A stretch of DNA of 64,000 nucleotides from Actinomadura macra NBRC 14102 (GCF_001552215.1 NZ_BCQT01000019.1:1-64000), one strand, 5' to 3'. Shown: positions 35,533-45,106, counted from the first letter of the stretch. Made by a program: numbers and translations. Notes: a model not told the origin generated them from the sequence alone.

Positions 35533-36063
35533 TCAGGACGCGGTGTCGGGGACGGGCATCAGCGGCGGTCCCTGGCCCTCGGCGGCGACGACGACCGCGC
35601 GCAGCAGTTCGGCCAGCTGACGGCGCTGGGCGCCGGTCAGGCAGTCCAGCAGCGCGTGCTCGGCGATGGTCTGCTCGCGGATGACCGCCAGCCAGGCGTC
35701 CTGGCCCTGTTCGGTGAGGCGGACCAGGAGACGGCGGCGGTCGGCGGGGTCGCCGGCGCGGGCGATGTGCCCCTGCCGCTCCAGCCGGTCCAGGCGGCTG
35801 GTGAGGGTAGCCGGCGGGACGTCCAGCGCCTCCGCGAGCCAGGAGGGGGTGCCCTCGTAGGGAGGGCCGGCCGAGCGGAGCCGCCACAGGATGTCGTACT
35901 GCCACCCCCTCAGACGCTGGACGGCGAGCGCGGCCTCCCGGTGCCGGCGCAGATGGTGGACGAGCATCTGCATGCGGGTGACGGCCCCTTCCACGTCGGG
36001 ATCGAGGTCGGTGACCTCGCGGGACCAGAAGGCGATGTGCCGGTCGATCGAGTCCTGCGCCAT
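35533..36063 (-). CDS. MarR-family transcriptional regulator
   Basis: This 176-residue winged-helix protein has the recognition helix DVPPATLTSRLDRLERQGHIARA and the wing DPADRRRLLVRLTEQGQ. The start at 36063 follows an almost perfect palindromic operator (36079-36097) shared with the divergent esterase. It probably represses both. Confidence 0.88.
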   Translation of the reverse strand: MAQDSIDRHIAFWSREVTDLDPDVEGAVTRMQMLVHHLRRHREAALAVQRLRGWQYDILWRLRSAGPPYEGTPSWLAEALDVPPATLTSRLDRLERQGHIARAGDPADRRRLLVRLTEQGQDAWLAVIREQTIAEHALLDCLTGAQRRQLAELLRAVVVAAEGQGPPLMPVPDTAS

Positions 36064-36078
36064 GGCCGAAATAGTACC

Positions 36079-36097
36079 ATTTCGAAAATTTCGAAAT
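36079..36097. promoter_or_regulatory. MarR operator between the marR and esterase genes
   Basis: ATTTCGAAA-A-TTTCGAAAT is a perfect 19-bp palindrome centred in the 74-base divergent gap. It is AT-rich in a GC-rich genome, as MarR sites usually are. Confidence 0.75.
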
Positions 36098-36137
36098 CGT
36101 AGTAATGTCGCCGCGTTCCCGACTGAGGAGGTTCCCG

Positions 36138-37163
36138 ATGTCTCGATGGCCAGCCGGCCTGGCCGGACGCGTCGACGAGCACACCATCGACAGCGAGCTG
36201 TTGCGCGGAAACCCCTTGGGCGACCCGCACCGTAGACCGCTGTGGGTCTACACACCCCCCGGCTACGACGGCGACGGACGCCGGTATCCGTCCGTCTACC
36301 TCCTGCTGGGATTCACCGGAACCCTCGCGGCGTGGAGCAACCAGGCCGCGTATCGCACACCGGTCCCCGTGGCGACTGACGGCCTGTTCGCGAGAGGCGA
36401 GGCGCCGCCGGCCATCCTGGTCTTCGTGGACGCCTGGACCACCTACGGCGGGAGCCAGTACATCGACTCGTTGGGGACCGGCCGCTACCACTCCTACCTG
36501 TGCGAGGAGATCGTGCCGTGGGTGGACGCCCGGTACCGGACTCTCCCCGACCGTGACCATCGCGCCATAGCGGGCAAGTCAAGCGGCGGTCTGGGGGCCG
36601 CGATCACCTCGATGCTGCGGCCCGACCTCTTCGGCGCGTTCGCCGCCCACTCGGGCGACTCGCTGTCGGAGGCCCAGTACATTCCCCACTTCCTGCACGC
36701 CGCCCGCCATCTGCGCGCCTATGACGGCGACATCTTCCGGTGGTGGGACGATTTCCGTTCCCGCGTGTCCTTCACCAAGCCGGAGGACATGCGGCTGCTG
36801 GAGATCCTCGGTGTGTCGGCCTGCTTCTCGCCCGCCGACGACGGCATGCCGCAACTGCCCTTCGACCCGATCACCGGCGCGCTGCGTCCACGAATCTGGC
36901 AGCGGTGGCTCGACTGGGACCCGGTCCGCATGGCTCCCGACCACGCCGAGGCGCTGCGCGCCATGCGCGCCATCTGGATCGACGCCGGAACCCGCGACGA
37001 ATGGTTCCTCGACCTCGGTGCCCTGGCCTTCCGCCAGGCCATCGCCACGGCAGGCGTCCCCGATGACAGAGTCCACTTCGAGCTGTTCGACGGCGGCCAT
37101 TTCGCCGTCGAGTACCGCCAGCCTCCCGCCCTGACCTGGCTGGCCACCTACTTGACGCCCTGA
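36138..37163 (+). CDS. Esterase of the enterochelin-esterase/D family
   Basis: This 341-residue alpha/beta hydrolase has the nucleophile elbow GKSSGG (Ser148), an early YPSVYLLLGFTGT strand and a C-terminal DGGHFAVEYR that supplies the His. It resembles esterase D and enterochelin esterase proteins. No signal peptide is seen, so it is probably cytoplasmic. GAGGAGG precedes the ATG at 36138. It is divergent from a MarR gene and probably induced through the palindrome at 36079. Confidence 0.83.
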   Translation: MSRWPAGLAGRVDEHTIDSELLRGNPLGDPHRRPLWVYTPPGYDGDGRRYPSVYLLLGFTGTLAAWSNQAAYRTPVPVATDGLFARGEAPPAILVFVDAWTTYGGSQYIDSLGTGRYHSYLCEEIVPWVDARYRTLPDRDHRAIAGKSSGGLGAAITSMLRPDLFGAFAAHSGDSLSEAQYIPHFLHAARHLRAYDGDIFRWWDDFRSRVSFTKPEDMRLLEILGVSACFSPADDGMPQLPFDPITGALRPRIWQRWLDWDPVRMAPDHAEALRAMRAIWIDAGTRDEWFLDLGALAFRQAIATAGVPDDRVHFELFDGGHFAVEYRQPPALTWLATYLTP

Positions 37164-37625
37164 ACCACGCGTCACCCCGCGGACTCAGCGCCCCGGGTGG
37201 GCGGGACGGTGAGACGGTGGTGCGGCCAGAGGCGCAGCGAAGGTGGACGGCGCCGTGAGCCGAGATCGACTCTCTCTTGAAGGCGCGGCAACCGGAGCCG
37301 ACGGATGGGAAGTAGGAGGGGCATCCGCTTTTGGGGCGTTGTTGCTGGTGGGGTTAGGGGTGGAGGCTCTGGTTTGGTCTGATGTGCTGGTGTGGCAGGG
37401 ATTTCTTGGTGATTCGTGCCAAGATTCCCGCCCGGCGGGGCTGGTTCGGCGTGCTACCTGCGGTGGTTCCTTGGAGGCGCTCCAGCGGCGAGCCCGGGGT
37501 CTTGCCGGGCGCGGAGGCGCTGGTTAACGTGCTCTCAAATTTATAGGAAACCTTACTGTTCATTTCGCGCCTGACTCGGGGTTCGGGGGAATTCCCGCCA
37601 GCTTCCCTACCGTGCCATGGAGTGA
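37164..37625. other. GT-rich intergenic region upstream of the chitinase cluster
   Basis: These 462 bases contain no recognised gene. From about 37300 to 37420 the plus strand is strongly G/T-rich, with G-runs at 37333-37336, 37350-37353 and 37357-37360. The last 90 bases are unusually AT-rich for this genome (CAAATTTATAGGAAACCTTA) and probably hold the promoter of the first chitinase gene. Confidence 0.45.
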
Positions 37626-39191
37626 GTGTTGCGTCCCCGCACCGTTCTCAGCGTCCTCGCCGCCCTGCTGCTCGTCCTGGTCCTGCCGCTCGGCGCCCGC
37701 GCCGACGCGCCTACCGCGACGTTCGCCAAGTCCGCCGACTGGGGGACCGGGTGGGAGGGCAAGTTCACCCTCGCCAACGCCTCGGGCTCGGCCGTCGACG
37801 GTTGGACGGTCGAGTTCGACCTCCCGTCCGGGACGAGCGTCGGCGCGTACTGGGACGCCCTGCTGACCAAGGACGGGTCCCACCACACGTTCCGGAACCG
37901 CGAGTACAACGGCTCGCTCGCGCCGGGCAAGTCGGTGACGTTCGGGTTCTCCGGGACCGGGCCGGGAGCTCCGGAGAACTGCAAGTTCAACGGCCAGCCG
38001 TGTTCGGGTGGTCCGGGTGAGCCCGGCGGGCTCGGCGCCCCCGGGGCGCCGAGCGTCACCGGACGCACCGACACCTCCCTCGCGCTCGCCTGGTCGGCCG
38101 GCAGCGGGACGCCGACCGGATACCGGGTGTACGAGGGCACCGACCTGCGGACGACCGTCGCCGGCACCACCGCGACGCTGGACGGCCTGGAGAAGTGCTC
38201 CACGCACAGCTACACCATCAAGGCCTATGACGCGAAGGGCGAGTCGGCGGGCAGCGCCGTGGTCACCGGCACGACCGGCGGCTGCGCGACCGGGCCGCTG
38301 CCCAAGCATTTCCTTACCGGGTACTGGCACAACTTCGACAACCCGGCGCGCGAGCTGAAGCTGTCGGACGTGCCGAACGACTACGACCTCGTCGCGGTGG
38401 CGTTCGGTGAGGCGACCTCCAAGGCCGGTGAGGTCTCCTTCGCCGTCGACCCGGGGCTGTCGAAGTCCCTCGGCGGGTACACCAACGATCAGTTCAAGGC
38501 CGACGTGGCGGCGCTGCACGCCAAGGGCAAGAAGGTCATCCTGTCGGTCGGTGGCGAGAAGGGCTCCATCCAGGTCGCGAGCGGCTCGTCGGCCACCGCG
38601 TTCGCCAACTCGGTGCACGCGCTGATGACCCAGTACGGGTTCGACGGCGTCGACATCGACCTGGAGAACGGGCTCAACCCGACCTACATGGGGCAGGCGC
38701 TGCGCGATCTGCGGTCCAAGGCCGGCGCCGACCTGATCATCACGATGGCGCCGCAGACCATCGACATGCAGTCCACGGGCGGCTCCTACTTCCAGCTCGC
38801 GCTGAAGATCAAGGACATCCTGACGGTCGTCCACATGCAGTACTACAACTCCGGCGCGATGCTCGGCTGCGACCAGAAGGTGTACTCGCAGGGGACGGTC
38901 GACTTCATGACCGGGCTGGCCTGCATCCAGCTGGAGAACGGGCTGCGCCCCGATCAGGTGGCGCTCGGCCTGCCGGCCGGGGCGGGCGCGGCGGGCGGCG
39001 GCGTCGTCCAGCCGGGAATGGTCAACAACGCGCTGGACTGCCTGGCCAAGGGCACCGGGTGCGGCAACTACAAGCCGACGCGCACCTACCCCGACATCCG
39101 CGGCGCGATGACCTGGTCGATCAACTGGGACGTCACCAACGGCGGCGGGTTCGCCAGGACCATCCGCCCGCACCTGAACACGCTGCCGTAG
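37626..39191 (+). CDS. Secreted GH18 chitinase with CBM2 and fibronectin III domains
   Basis: This 521-residue exoenzyme cleaves beta-1,4 bonds in chitin. A Sec signal peptide (1-27, ending ARADA) precedes a CBM2 domain (about 28-117), a linker and an FnIII domain (about 138-218). The GH18 barrel (about 228-520) has the catalytic motif DGVDIDLE with Glu347 as acid. GGAG lies three to six bases before GTG (37626) and TTG (37629), either of which could start the protein. It is the first of five plus-strand genes for chitin breakdown, 10 bases ahead of the next. Confidence 0.92.
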   Translation: MLRPRTVLSVLAALLLVLVLPLGARADAPTATFAKSADWGTGWEGKFTLANASGSAVDGWTVEFDLPSGTSVGAYWDALLTKDGSHHTFRNREYNGSLAPGKSVTFGFSGTGPGAPENCKFNGQPCSGGPGEPGGLGAPGAPSVTGRTDTSLALAWSAGSGTPTGYRVYEGTDLRTTVAGTTATLDGLEKCSTHSYTIKAYDAKGESAGSAVVTGTTGGCATGPLPKHFLTGYWHNFDNPARELKLSDVPNDYDLVAVAFGEATSKAGEVSFAVDPGLSKSLGGYTNDQFKADVAALHAKGKKVILSVGGEKGSIQVASGSSATAFANSVHALMTQYGFDGVDIDLENGLNPTYMGQALRDLRSKAGADLIITMAPQTIDMQSTGGSYFQLALKIKDILTVVHMQYYNSGAMLGCDQKVYSQGTVDFMTGLACIQLENGLRPDQVALGLPAGAGAAGGGVVQPGMVNNALDCLAKGTGCGNYKPTRTYPDIRGAMTWSINWDVTNGGGFARTIRPHLNTLP

Positions 39192-39201
39192 AGGGGCCGA
39201 C

Positions 39202-40968
39202 ATGAGGAAGATCTGGGTCCTGGCGGTCCTGGTCGCCGGCCTGCTGGTCGGCACCGGGAACGGCCCCGCGCAGGCGGAGAACGTGCTGTCCAACGCCGGT
39301 TTCGAGACCGGGTCGCTGAACGGCTGGTCCTGCGCGGGAGGCGGATCGGTGGTGAGCACGCCGGTGCGGACGGGTGGTTACGCGCTGGCCGGCGGCGTCA
39401 CCGCGGGCGACACCGGGCAGTGCTCGCAGACGGTCGGCGTCCAGCCGAACACCGCCTACATCCTCACCGCCTGGGTGCGCGGAACCTACGTGTACCTGGG
39501 CGTGACCGGCGGGGCCTCCACCTGGACTCCGTCGTCGTCGGCCTACACCAAGTTGTCGCTGTCGTTCACGACCGGAGCCGACCAAAAATCGGCGCAGATC
39601 TATCTGCACGGCTGGTTCGGCGCAGGAACGTACCACGCAGACGACGTGGAACTGGACGGTCCCGGCAGCCCGCAGGCGGGTGTGCCGGGCCGGCCCGACG
39701 CGCCCAAGCTGGGGTCCGTCACCAACGACTCGATCTCCCTGTCGTGGGCCGCCGCCTCGGGGACCGTGACCGGCTACCGCGTCTACGAGGGCTCGGAGGT
39801 ACGGGCGACCGTCACCGGTACGGGCGCGACACTGTCGGGTCTCGCGGCGTGCGGCACCCACAGCTACACCGTCGCGGCGTACAACGAGGCGGGCGAGTCG
39901 GCCAAGTCCGACGCCGTCAGCGGGACGACCGGCGGATGCGCCGACACGGGGCTGCCCAAGCACGCGCTGATCGGGTACCTGCACGCGAGCTTCGCCAACG
40001 GCTCGGGATACATCAAGATGGCCGACGTCCCGGCGGCATGGGACATCATCAACCTGTCCTTCGGCGAACCCACGTCGGTGACCTCCGGCGACATCCGCTT
40101 CAATCGCTGCCCGGCGAGCGAGTGCCCGAACGTGGAGAGCGAAGCCGATTTCATCGCGGCGATCCGCGCGAAGCAGGCGCAGGGCAAGAAGGTGCTGATC
40201 TCGATCGGCGGCCAGAACGGCCAGGTGCAGCTCACCACGACGGGCGCGCGGGACGCCTTCGTCCGGTCGGTGGGAGAGATCATCGACCGGTACGGGCTGG
40301 ACGGGCTGGACGTCGACTTCGAAGGCCACTCGCTGTACCTGAACTCCGGCGACACCGACTTCCGCAATCCCAAGACCCCGGTGATCGTCAACCTGATCTC
40401 GGCGTTGAAGACGCTCAAGGCCAAGTACGGGGAGAAGTTCGTCCTGACGATGGCGCCGGAGACGTTCTTCGTGCAGGTCGGCCACCAGTTCTACGGCGGC
40501 AACGGCGGCGCGGACAACCGCACCGGCTCCTACCTGCCGGTGATCCACGCGATGCGGGACGCGCTGACGGTGCTGCACGTCCAGGACTACAACTCCGGGC
40601 CGGTGATGGGGCTGGACGGCGTGTACCACACGATGGGCGGCGCCGAGTTCCACATCGCGATGACCGACATGGTGAAGGCCGGGTTCCCGGTCGCGAACAC
40701 CGGCCAGACCTTCCCGGGGCTGCGTGCCGAGCAGATCGGCTTCGGGGTGCCGGCCGCGGTCAGCGCGGGCAACGGGCACACGTCGCCGGCGCAGGTGCAG
40801 CAGGCGGTCAACTGCCTGGTCAAGGGGCAGGGATGCGGGTCGTACACGCTGCGCGGCGGGACGTCCCCGGCGCTGCGCGGCCTGATGACCTGGTCCATCA
40901 ACTGGGACCGCTACTTCAACTGGGAGTTCATGAAGGCCCACAGGCCGTTCCTCGACGCGCTTCCGTGA
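39202..40968 (+). CDS. Secreted GH18 chitinase with a CBM4/9-like and an FnIII domain
   Basis: This 588-residue secreted chitinase has a signal peptide (1-26, ending AQA). A beta-sandwich carbohydrate-binding domain of the CBM4_9/16 type follows (about 27-150, starting NVLSNAGFETGSLNGW), then an FnIII domain (about 168-250) and a GH18 barrel (about 258-588) with DGLDVDFE (Glu374 catalytic). The FnIII and barrel resemble the preceding gene, and the changed binding domain suggests a different chitin form as target. The 10-base gap implies one transcript. Confidence 0.92.
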   Translation: MRKIWVLAVLVAGLLVGTGNGPAQAENVLSNAGFETGSLNGWSCAGGGSVVSTPVRTGGYALAGGVTAGDTGQCSQTVGVQPNTAYILTAWVRGTYVYLGVTGGASTWTPSSSAYTKLSLSFTTGADQKSAQIYLHGWFGAGTYHADDVELDGPGSPQAGVPGRPDAPKLGSVTNDSISLSWAAASGTVTGYRVYEGSEVRATVTGTGATLSGLAACGTHSYTVAAYNEAGESAKSDAVSGTTGGCADTGLPKHALIGYLHASFANGSGYIKMADVPAAWDIINLSFGEPTSVTSGDIRFNRCPASECPNVESEADFIAAIRAKQAQGKKVLISIGGQNGQVQLTTTGARDAFVRSVGEIIDRYGLDGLDVDFEGHSLYLNSGDTDFRNPKTPVIVNLISALKTLKAKYGEKFVLTMAPETFFVQVGHQFYGGNGGADNRTGSYLPVIHAMRDALTVLHVQDYNSGPVMGLDGVYHTMGGAEFHIAMTDMVKAGFPVANTGQTFPGLRAEQIGFGVPAAVSAGNGHTSPAQVQQAVNCLVKGQGCGSYTLRGGTSPALRGLMTWSINWDRYFNWEFMKAHRPFLDALP

Positions 40969-41019
40969 GACCCCGAGCATCGCTCCGGAACGCCCCCACC
41001 CCCATTTGGAAGGAACACG

Positions 41020-41889
41020 ATGCGATCACCCCGAGCGAAGGTCGCCGTCGCGGCGGCGGCCGTGCCGGCCGCGTCCGCGGTCGCCGTGCTGGCCCCCGCG
41101 GCGCCCGCCAACGCGCATGGATCGATGTCCGACCCGCCGAGTCGTGTCTACGTCTGCAAGGAGGAGGGGCCGGAGAAGCCGAGCTCCGAGGCGTGCAAGG
41201 CGGCCGTCGCGGTCGCCGGCACGCAGGCGTTCTACGACTGGAACGGCGTCTCGATCCTGGACGCCGGCGGGCGGCACCGGGAGCTCATCCCGGACGGGCA
41301 GCTGTGCAGCGCGGGGCGGCCCAAGTACCGCGGCCTCGACCTGCAGCGCACCGACTGGCCCGCCAAGCAGATCACCCCCGGCCCGCTCACGATCACCTAC
41401 CACGCGACAGCGCCGCATGCGGCCAGCAACTTCGAGTACTACATCACCCGCGACGGCTGGGACCCCTCGCAGCCGCTGCGCTGGGCGGATCTGGTGCACC
41501 TGCAGACCTTCACCAAGCAGAACCCGACGACGTTCACCAAGTGGACGCTGACCATCCCGCCGCGCACCGGCCGGCACCTGATCTACTCGATCTGGCAGCG
41601 GGTCATGGGCAGCAACGAGGCGTTCTACACCTGCTCGGACGTGGACTTCGGCGGCACCAACACGCCCACCCCGCCCACCACACCGCCGGCGACCCCGTCC
41701 CCGACCGCGCAGCCGTCCTCGCCACCGCCGACCACTCCGCCGGCGAGCGGCACATGGACGGCCGGGACCGCCTACAGCGCGGGCGACAAGGTCACCTACA
41801 ACGGTGTGACCTACGAGTGCCTGCAGCCGCACACCGCGATCTCCGGCTGGGAGCCCGCGTCCACCGCCGCGCTCTGGCGGACGGCCTGA
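41020..41889 (+). CDS. AA10 lytic polysaccharide monooxygenase with chitin-binding module
   Basis: This 289-residue secreted copper enzyme oxidatively cuts crystalline chitin. Its signal peptide ends ANA before His33, which becomes the N-terminal copper ligand. His133 (TAPHAASNF) completes the histidine brace. The catalytic domain (33-about 205) is followed by a Pro/Thr linker and a CBM5/12 chitin-binding module (about 244-289, WTAGTAYSAGDKVTYNGVTYEC). GGAAGGA precedes the ATG. Only 10 bases separate it from the DUF305 gene. Confidence 0.94.
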   Translation: MRSPRAKVAVAAAAVPAASAVAVLAPAAPANAHGSMSDPPSRVYVCKEEGPEKPSSEACKAAVAVAGTQAFYDWNGVSILDAGGRHRELIPDGQLCSAGRPKYRGLDLQRTDWPAKQITPGPLTITYHATAPHAASNFEYYITRDGWDPSQPLRWADLVHLQTFTKQNPTTFTKWTLTIPPRTGRHLIYSIWQRVMGSNEAFYTCSDVDFGGTNTPTPPTTPPATPSPTAQPSSPPPTTPPASGTWTAGTAYSAGDKVTYNGVTYECLQPHTAISGWEPASTAALWRTA

Positions 41890-41899
41890 GCGCGGCGCC

Positions 41900-42496
41900 A
41901 TGAGGTACGGCGCACTGGCCCTGCTCGCCGCGGGCGTCCTGCTGCTGGCCCTCCAGTGCGGGGTCGCCGGCGGTTCGCCGTCCGGCCCCGCCGGGGCTCG
42001 CGGCGGGCGCGGGTTCAACGCCACGGACGTGATGTTCCTGCAGATGATGGTCCCGCATCAGGGGCAGGGCGTGCGCCTGGTGCGGCTGGCCCGCGGGCGT
42101 CCCGTCCGCCCGGAGGTCGCGACGCTGGCGGCGGCGATCGAGAGTACGCAACTCAGGGAGGTCAAGGACATGGCGGCCCGGCTGCGGGAGTGGCGGCGGC
42201 CGCCGACCGCGCCGGCGCACGCGCACGCCGCGCACGGCGGAATGCCCGTGACCCCCCAGGCCGAGTTGGACGCGCTGGACCGGACCCCCGCCGACCGGTT
42301 CGAGCGTGCGTTCCTCAACCTCCTGATCGCCCATCAGGACGACGCCGTCCAGATGGCGCGGATGGAGACCGGCGGCGGCCAGGACGCGTGGACCCGTCGG
42401 CTGGCCGAGAACGTCGACCGCTCCCGGTCGGCGCAGATCACGCGGATGCTGACCATCCTCGGCCCCCGCTCCCCGCACAACCCATCCCAGAAGTAG
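41900..42496 (+). CDS. DUF305 putative copper-binding secreted protein
   Basis: This 198-residue protein has an N-terminal export signal, with Cys20 as a possible but weak lipidation site. The DUF305 domain has its two conserved repeats MMVPHQGQGV (His53) and LLIAHQDDAVQMA, plus extra His and Met residues (HAHAAHGGM). DUF305 proteins such as CopM bind copper in the periplasm or outside the membrane. It lies 10 bases after a copper-dependent LPMO and 8 bases before a chitinase. A role in delivering or buffering copper for the LPMO is inferred from this position. Confidence 0.85.
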   Translation: MRYGALALLAAGVLLLALQCGVAGGSPSGPAGARGGRGFNATDVMFLQMMVPHQGQGVRLVRLARGRPVRPEVATLAAAIESTQLREVKDMAARLREWRRPPTAPAHAHAAHGGMPVTPQAELDALDRTPADRFERAFLNLLIAHQDDAVQMARMETGGGQDAWTRRLAENVDRSRSAQITRMLTILGPRSPHNPSQK

Positions 42497-42504
42497 GTGT
42501 ACGC

Positions 42505-45066
42505 ATGCGCCGATTGATCAGTGCCCTGCTCACCCTCGTCGTCGTGTCCGCGCTGGCCGTCGCGCCGGCGCGGGCCGTCGACCGCCTGACCGCGGAGTTC
42601 ACCCTTTCCGGCACCACCGGGAAGTACGTGGTCAGCAACCCCGGGTCCGCTTCGGCCAGCAACTGGACGCTGGCCTTTGAGCTCCCCTCGGGGGTGACCG
42701 CGAGCAACCCCCAGAACGCCAGCCTCACCCAGAATGGGACGAAGGTGACGCTGACCCCCGCCCACTACATCAGCACCCTTCGCGCGGGCGGAAGCACCGA
42801 GCCCTATAGCCCCTCGTTCACGCTCAGCTCCGCTGCGAATCCCACTAAGTGCACCTTGAACGGAGCGAACTGCGACGGAACGGGTGCACCACCGCCGGCC
42901 GCGGCGGGCGTCACCGCGGCCTACTCGGTCGAGGGATCGCGCGCCAAGTTCATCGTCGCCAACAACTCCGCGGCGACGATCACCAATTGGTCCGTCGTGT
43001 TCGACCTGCCCGCCGGCGTCACCGCCAGCAGCGCCGACAACGGCACGATCGCCCAGAGCGGCCGGACGGTCACCCTCAGCCCCGCCTATTTCAACGCCAC
43101 GATCGGTGCGGGCCGGACGACCGAGCCCTACAGCCCGACGTTCACCGTCAGCCAGTCCGGCGCGCAGCCGACGAGTTGCCGTGTCAACGACGTCAACTGC
43201 GACGGCTCGGCCGACACCGCGCCGAGCGCGCCCGGCGGCCTGAAGGCCCCGGTGAAGACGACCAAGACCGTCTCGCTCACCTGGGACGCCGCCAAGCCCG
43301 GCAGCCTGCCGGTCACCGCGTACGAGGTGTACAACGGCTCGGCGCTCGCGACGACGGTGCCCGAGACCAACGCCACGGTCACGGGCCTGACGCCCAACAC
43401 CGAGTACTCGTTCACGGTCAAGGCCCGGGACCGCAAGGGCACCCTGTCGCCCGCCAGCGAGGCGGTGACCGCCAAGACCAACGACCCGGCCGACGACACC
43501 GAGGCGCCGTCGGTCCCGAGCGGGCTGCGCAGCACCGGCAAGGACTCGGCCAGCGTCAAGCTCGCGTGGACCGCCTCGACCGACAAGTCGGGCGTGGCCA
43601 ACTACGACGTGCTGGTGGACGGGAAGGTCGCCACGACGGTGACCGGGACGACGGCGACCGTGGCGGGGCTGTCCCCGTCCACCGCCTACTCCTTCACCGT
43701 CCAGGCCCGCGACGTCTACGACAACGTGTCGGCCGCGAGTTCGGTGGTGAAGGTGACCACCGACGACCTGGTCGCCAACGGGTACGCGCGCGTCGGCTAC
43801 TTCGTCCAGTGGGGCATCTACGGCCGCCAGTACTTCGTGAAGAACCTCGACACGACGGGCAACGCGGCCAAGCTGACCCACATCAACTACGCGTTCGCCA
43901 ACATCGATCCGAAGAACCTGACCTGCCTGCAGGGCGTCACCAAGGGAACCACGTCCAACCCGCAGGACCCGAGCCAGGGTGACGGCGCGGGCGACGCCGA
44001 GGCCGACTACGGCCGTCCCTTCAGCGCCGGGCAGTCGGTGGACGGCCAGGCCGACTCCGGCTGGGAGAAGCTGCGCGGCAACTACAACCAGCTGAAGAAG
44101 CTCAAGGCCAAGTACCCCAAGCTGCGGGTGCTGATCTCGATCGGCGGCTGGACGTACTCCAAGTACTTCTCCGACGTCGCCGCCACCGACGCCAGCCGCA
44201 AGAAGTTCGTCGCCTCCTGCCTGGACACCTACATCAAGGGCAACCTGCCGGACTACAACGGCGCCGGCGGGCCGGGCACGGCCGCCGGGATCTTCGACGG
44301 CATCGACCTGGACTGGGAGTGGCCGGGCGCCGAGGGCCACGCAGGCAACCACATCGGCAAGGACGACAAGAAGAACAACACGCTGCTCATCGCCGAGTTC
44401 CGGCGCCAGCTCGACGAGATGACCAAGAGCACCGGCAAGCGCTACGACCTGACCGCCTTCACGCCCGCCGACCCCGCGAAGATCGAGGCCGGCTGGGAGC
44501 TCGCCGAGGTCGCCAAGTACATGGACATCTTCAACGTCCAGGGTTATGACTTCCACGGCGCCGGCAGCGACAACTCCTGGGAGCCGAACCGGACCGGGCA
44601 CCAGGGCAACCTCTACACCGACACCGACGACCCGTACCCGTTCCACTTCAGCGTCGAGAACGCGGTGAAGGCGTACCTGGACGCCGGCGTGAACCCACGC
44701 AAGATCACCATCGGGCTGGCCTACTACGGACGTGGCTGGCAGAACGTGACCGATGGCGGCAAGAAGGGCGATTGGCAGGACGCCAAGGGCGCGGCGCCCG
44801 GCCAATTCCAGGAAGAGGCCGGAACCCGCGGGTACAGCAACCTGCTCGCCAGCGTGCCCAACTGCACGATCAACCATGACGAACAGGCGATCGCCACCAC
44901 CTGCTACACCGGCAACAACGGCCAGTGGTGGACGTTCGACGACGCCTGGTCGATCGGCAAGAAGATGGCCTGGTTGAAGAGCAAGGGCCTGCTCGGCGCC
45001 ATGATCTGGGAGATGTCGGGCGATCCCGGCGTCCTCACCAAGGCGGTGGACGACGGCCTGAAGTGA
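42505..45066 (+). CDS. Large multimodular GH18 chitinase (two CBM2, two FnIII)
   Basis: This is an 853-residue secreted enzyme: signal peptide (1-24), two CBM2 domains (about 25-117 and 130-225), two FnIII domains (about 236-325 and 335-420) and a GH18 catalytic domain (about 428-853). The motif DGIDLDWEWPG has Glu605 as acid. The barrel carries the extra alpha+beta insertion typical of processive ChiA/ChiC-like subfamily A enzymes, unlike the two smaller chitinases nearby. It is the last gene of the cluster and is followed by a strong terminator. Confidence 0.93.
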   Translation: MRRLISALLTLVVVSALAVAPARAVDRLTAEFTLSGTTGKYVVSNPGSASASNWTLAFELPSGVTASNPQNASLTQNGTKVTLTPAHYISTLRAGGSTEPYSPSFTLSSAANPTKCTLNGANCDGTGAPPPAAAGVTAAYSVEGSRAKFIVANNSAATITNWSVVFDLPAGVTASSADNGTIAQSGRTVTLSPAYFNATIGAGRTTEPYSPTFTVSQSGAQPTSCRVNDVNCDGSADTAPSAPGGLKAPVKTTKTVSLTWDAAKPGSLPVTAYEVYNGSALATTVPETNATVTGLTPNTEYSFTVKARDRKGTLSPASEAVTAKTNDPADDTEAPSVPSGLRSTGKDSASVKLAWTASTDKSGVANYDVLVDGKVATTVTGTTATVAGLSPSTAYSFTVQARDVYDNVSAASSVVKVTTDDLVANGYARVGYFVQWGIYGRQYFVKNLDTTGNAAKLTHINYAFANIDPKNLTCLQGVTKGTTSNPQDPSQGDGAGDAEADYGRPFSAGQSVDGQADSGWEKLRGNYNQLKKLKAKYPKLRVLISIGGWTYSKYFSDVAATDASRKKFVASCLDTYIKGNLPDYNGAGGPGTAAGIFDGIDLDWEWPGAEGHAGNHIGKDDKKNNTLLIAEFRRQLDEMTKSTGKRYDLTAFTPADPAKIEAGWELAEVAKYMDIFNVQGYDFHGAGSDNSWEPNRTGHQGNLYTDTDDPYPFHFSVENAVKAYLDAGVNPRKITIGLAYYGRGWQNVTDGGKKGDWQDAKGAAPGQFQEEAGTRGYSNLLASVPNCTINHDEQAIATTCYTGNNGQWWTFDDAWSIGKKMAWLKSKGLLGAMIWEMSGDPGVLTKAVDDGLK

Positions 45067-45106
45067 CCTCCCGGAAGTGACCCTCTGAATCAGCCCACGA
45101 ACTCAG

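Noticed and set aside
42334..44877. An 847-codon minus-strand frame opposite the large chitinase
   Set aside because: The plus strand encodes a complete signal peptide, CBM2, FnIII and GH18 domains; the antisense product has low-complexity composition.
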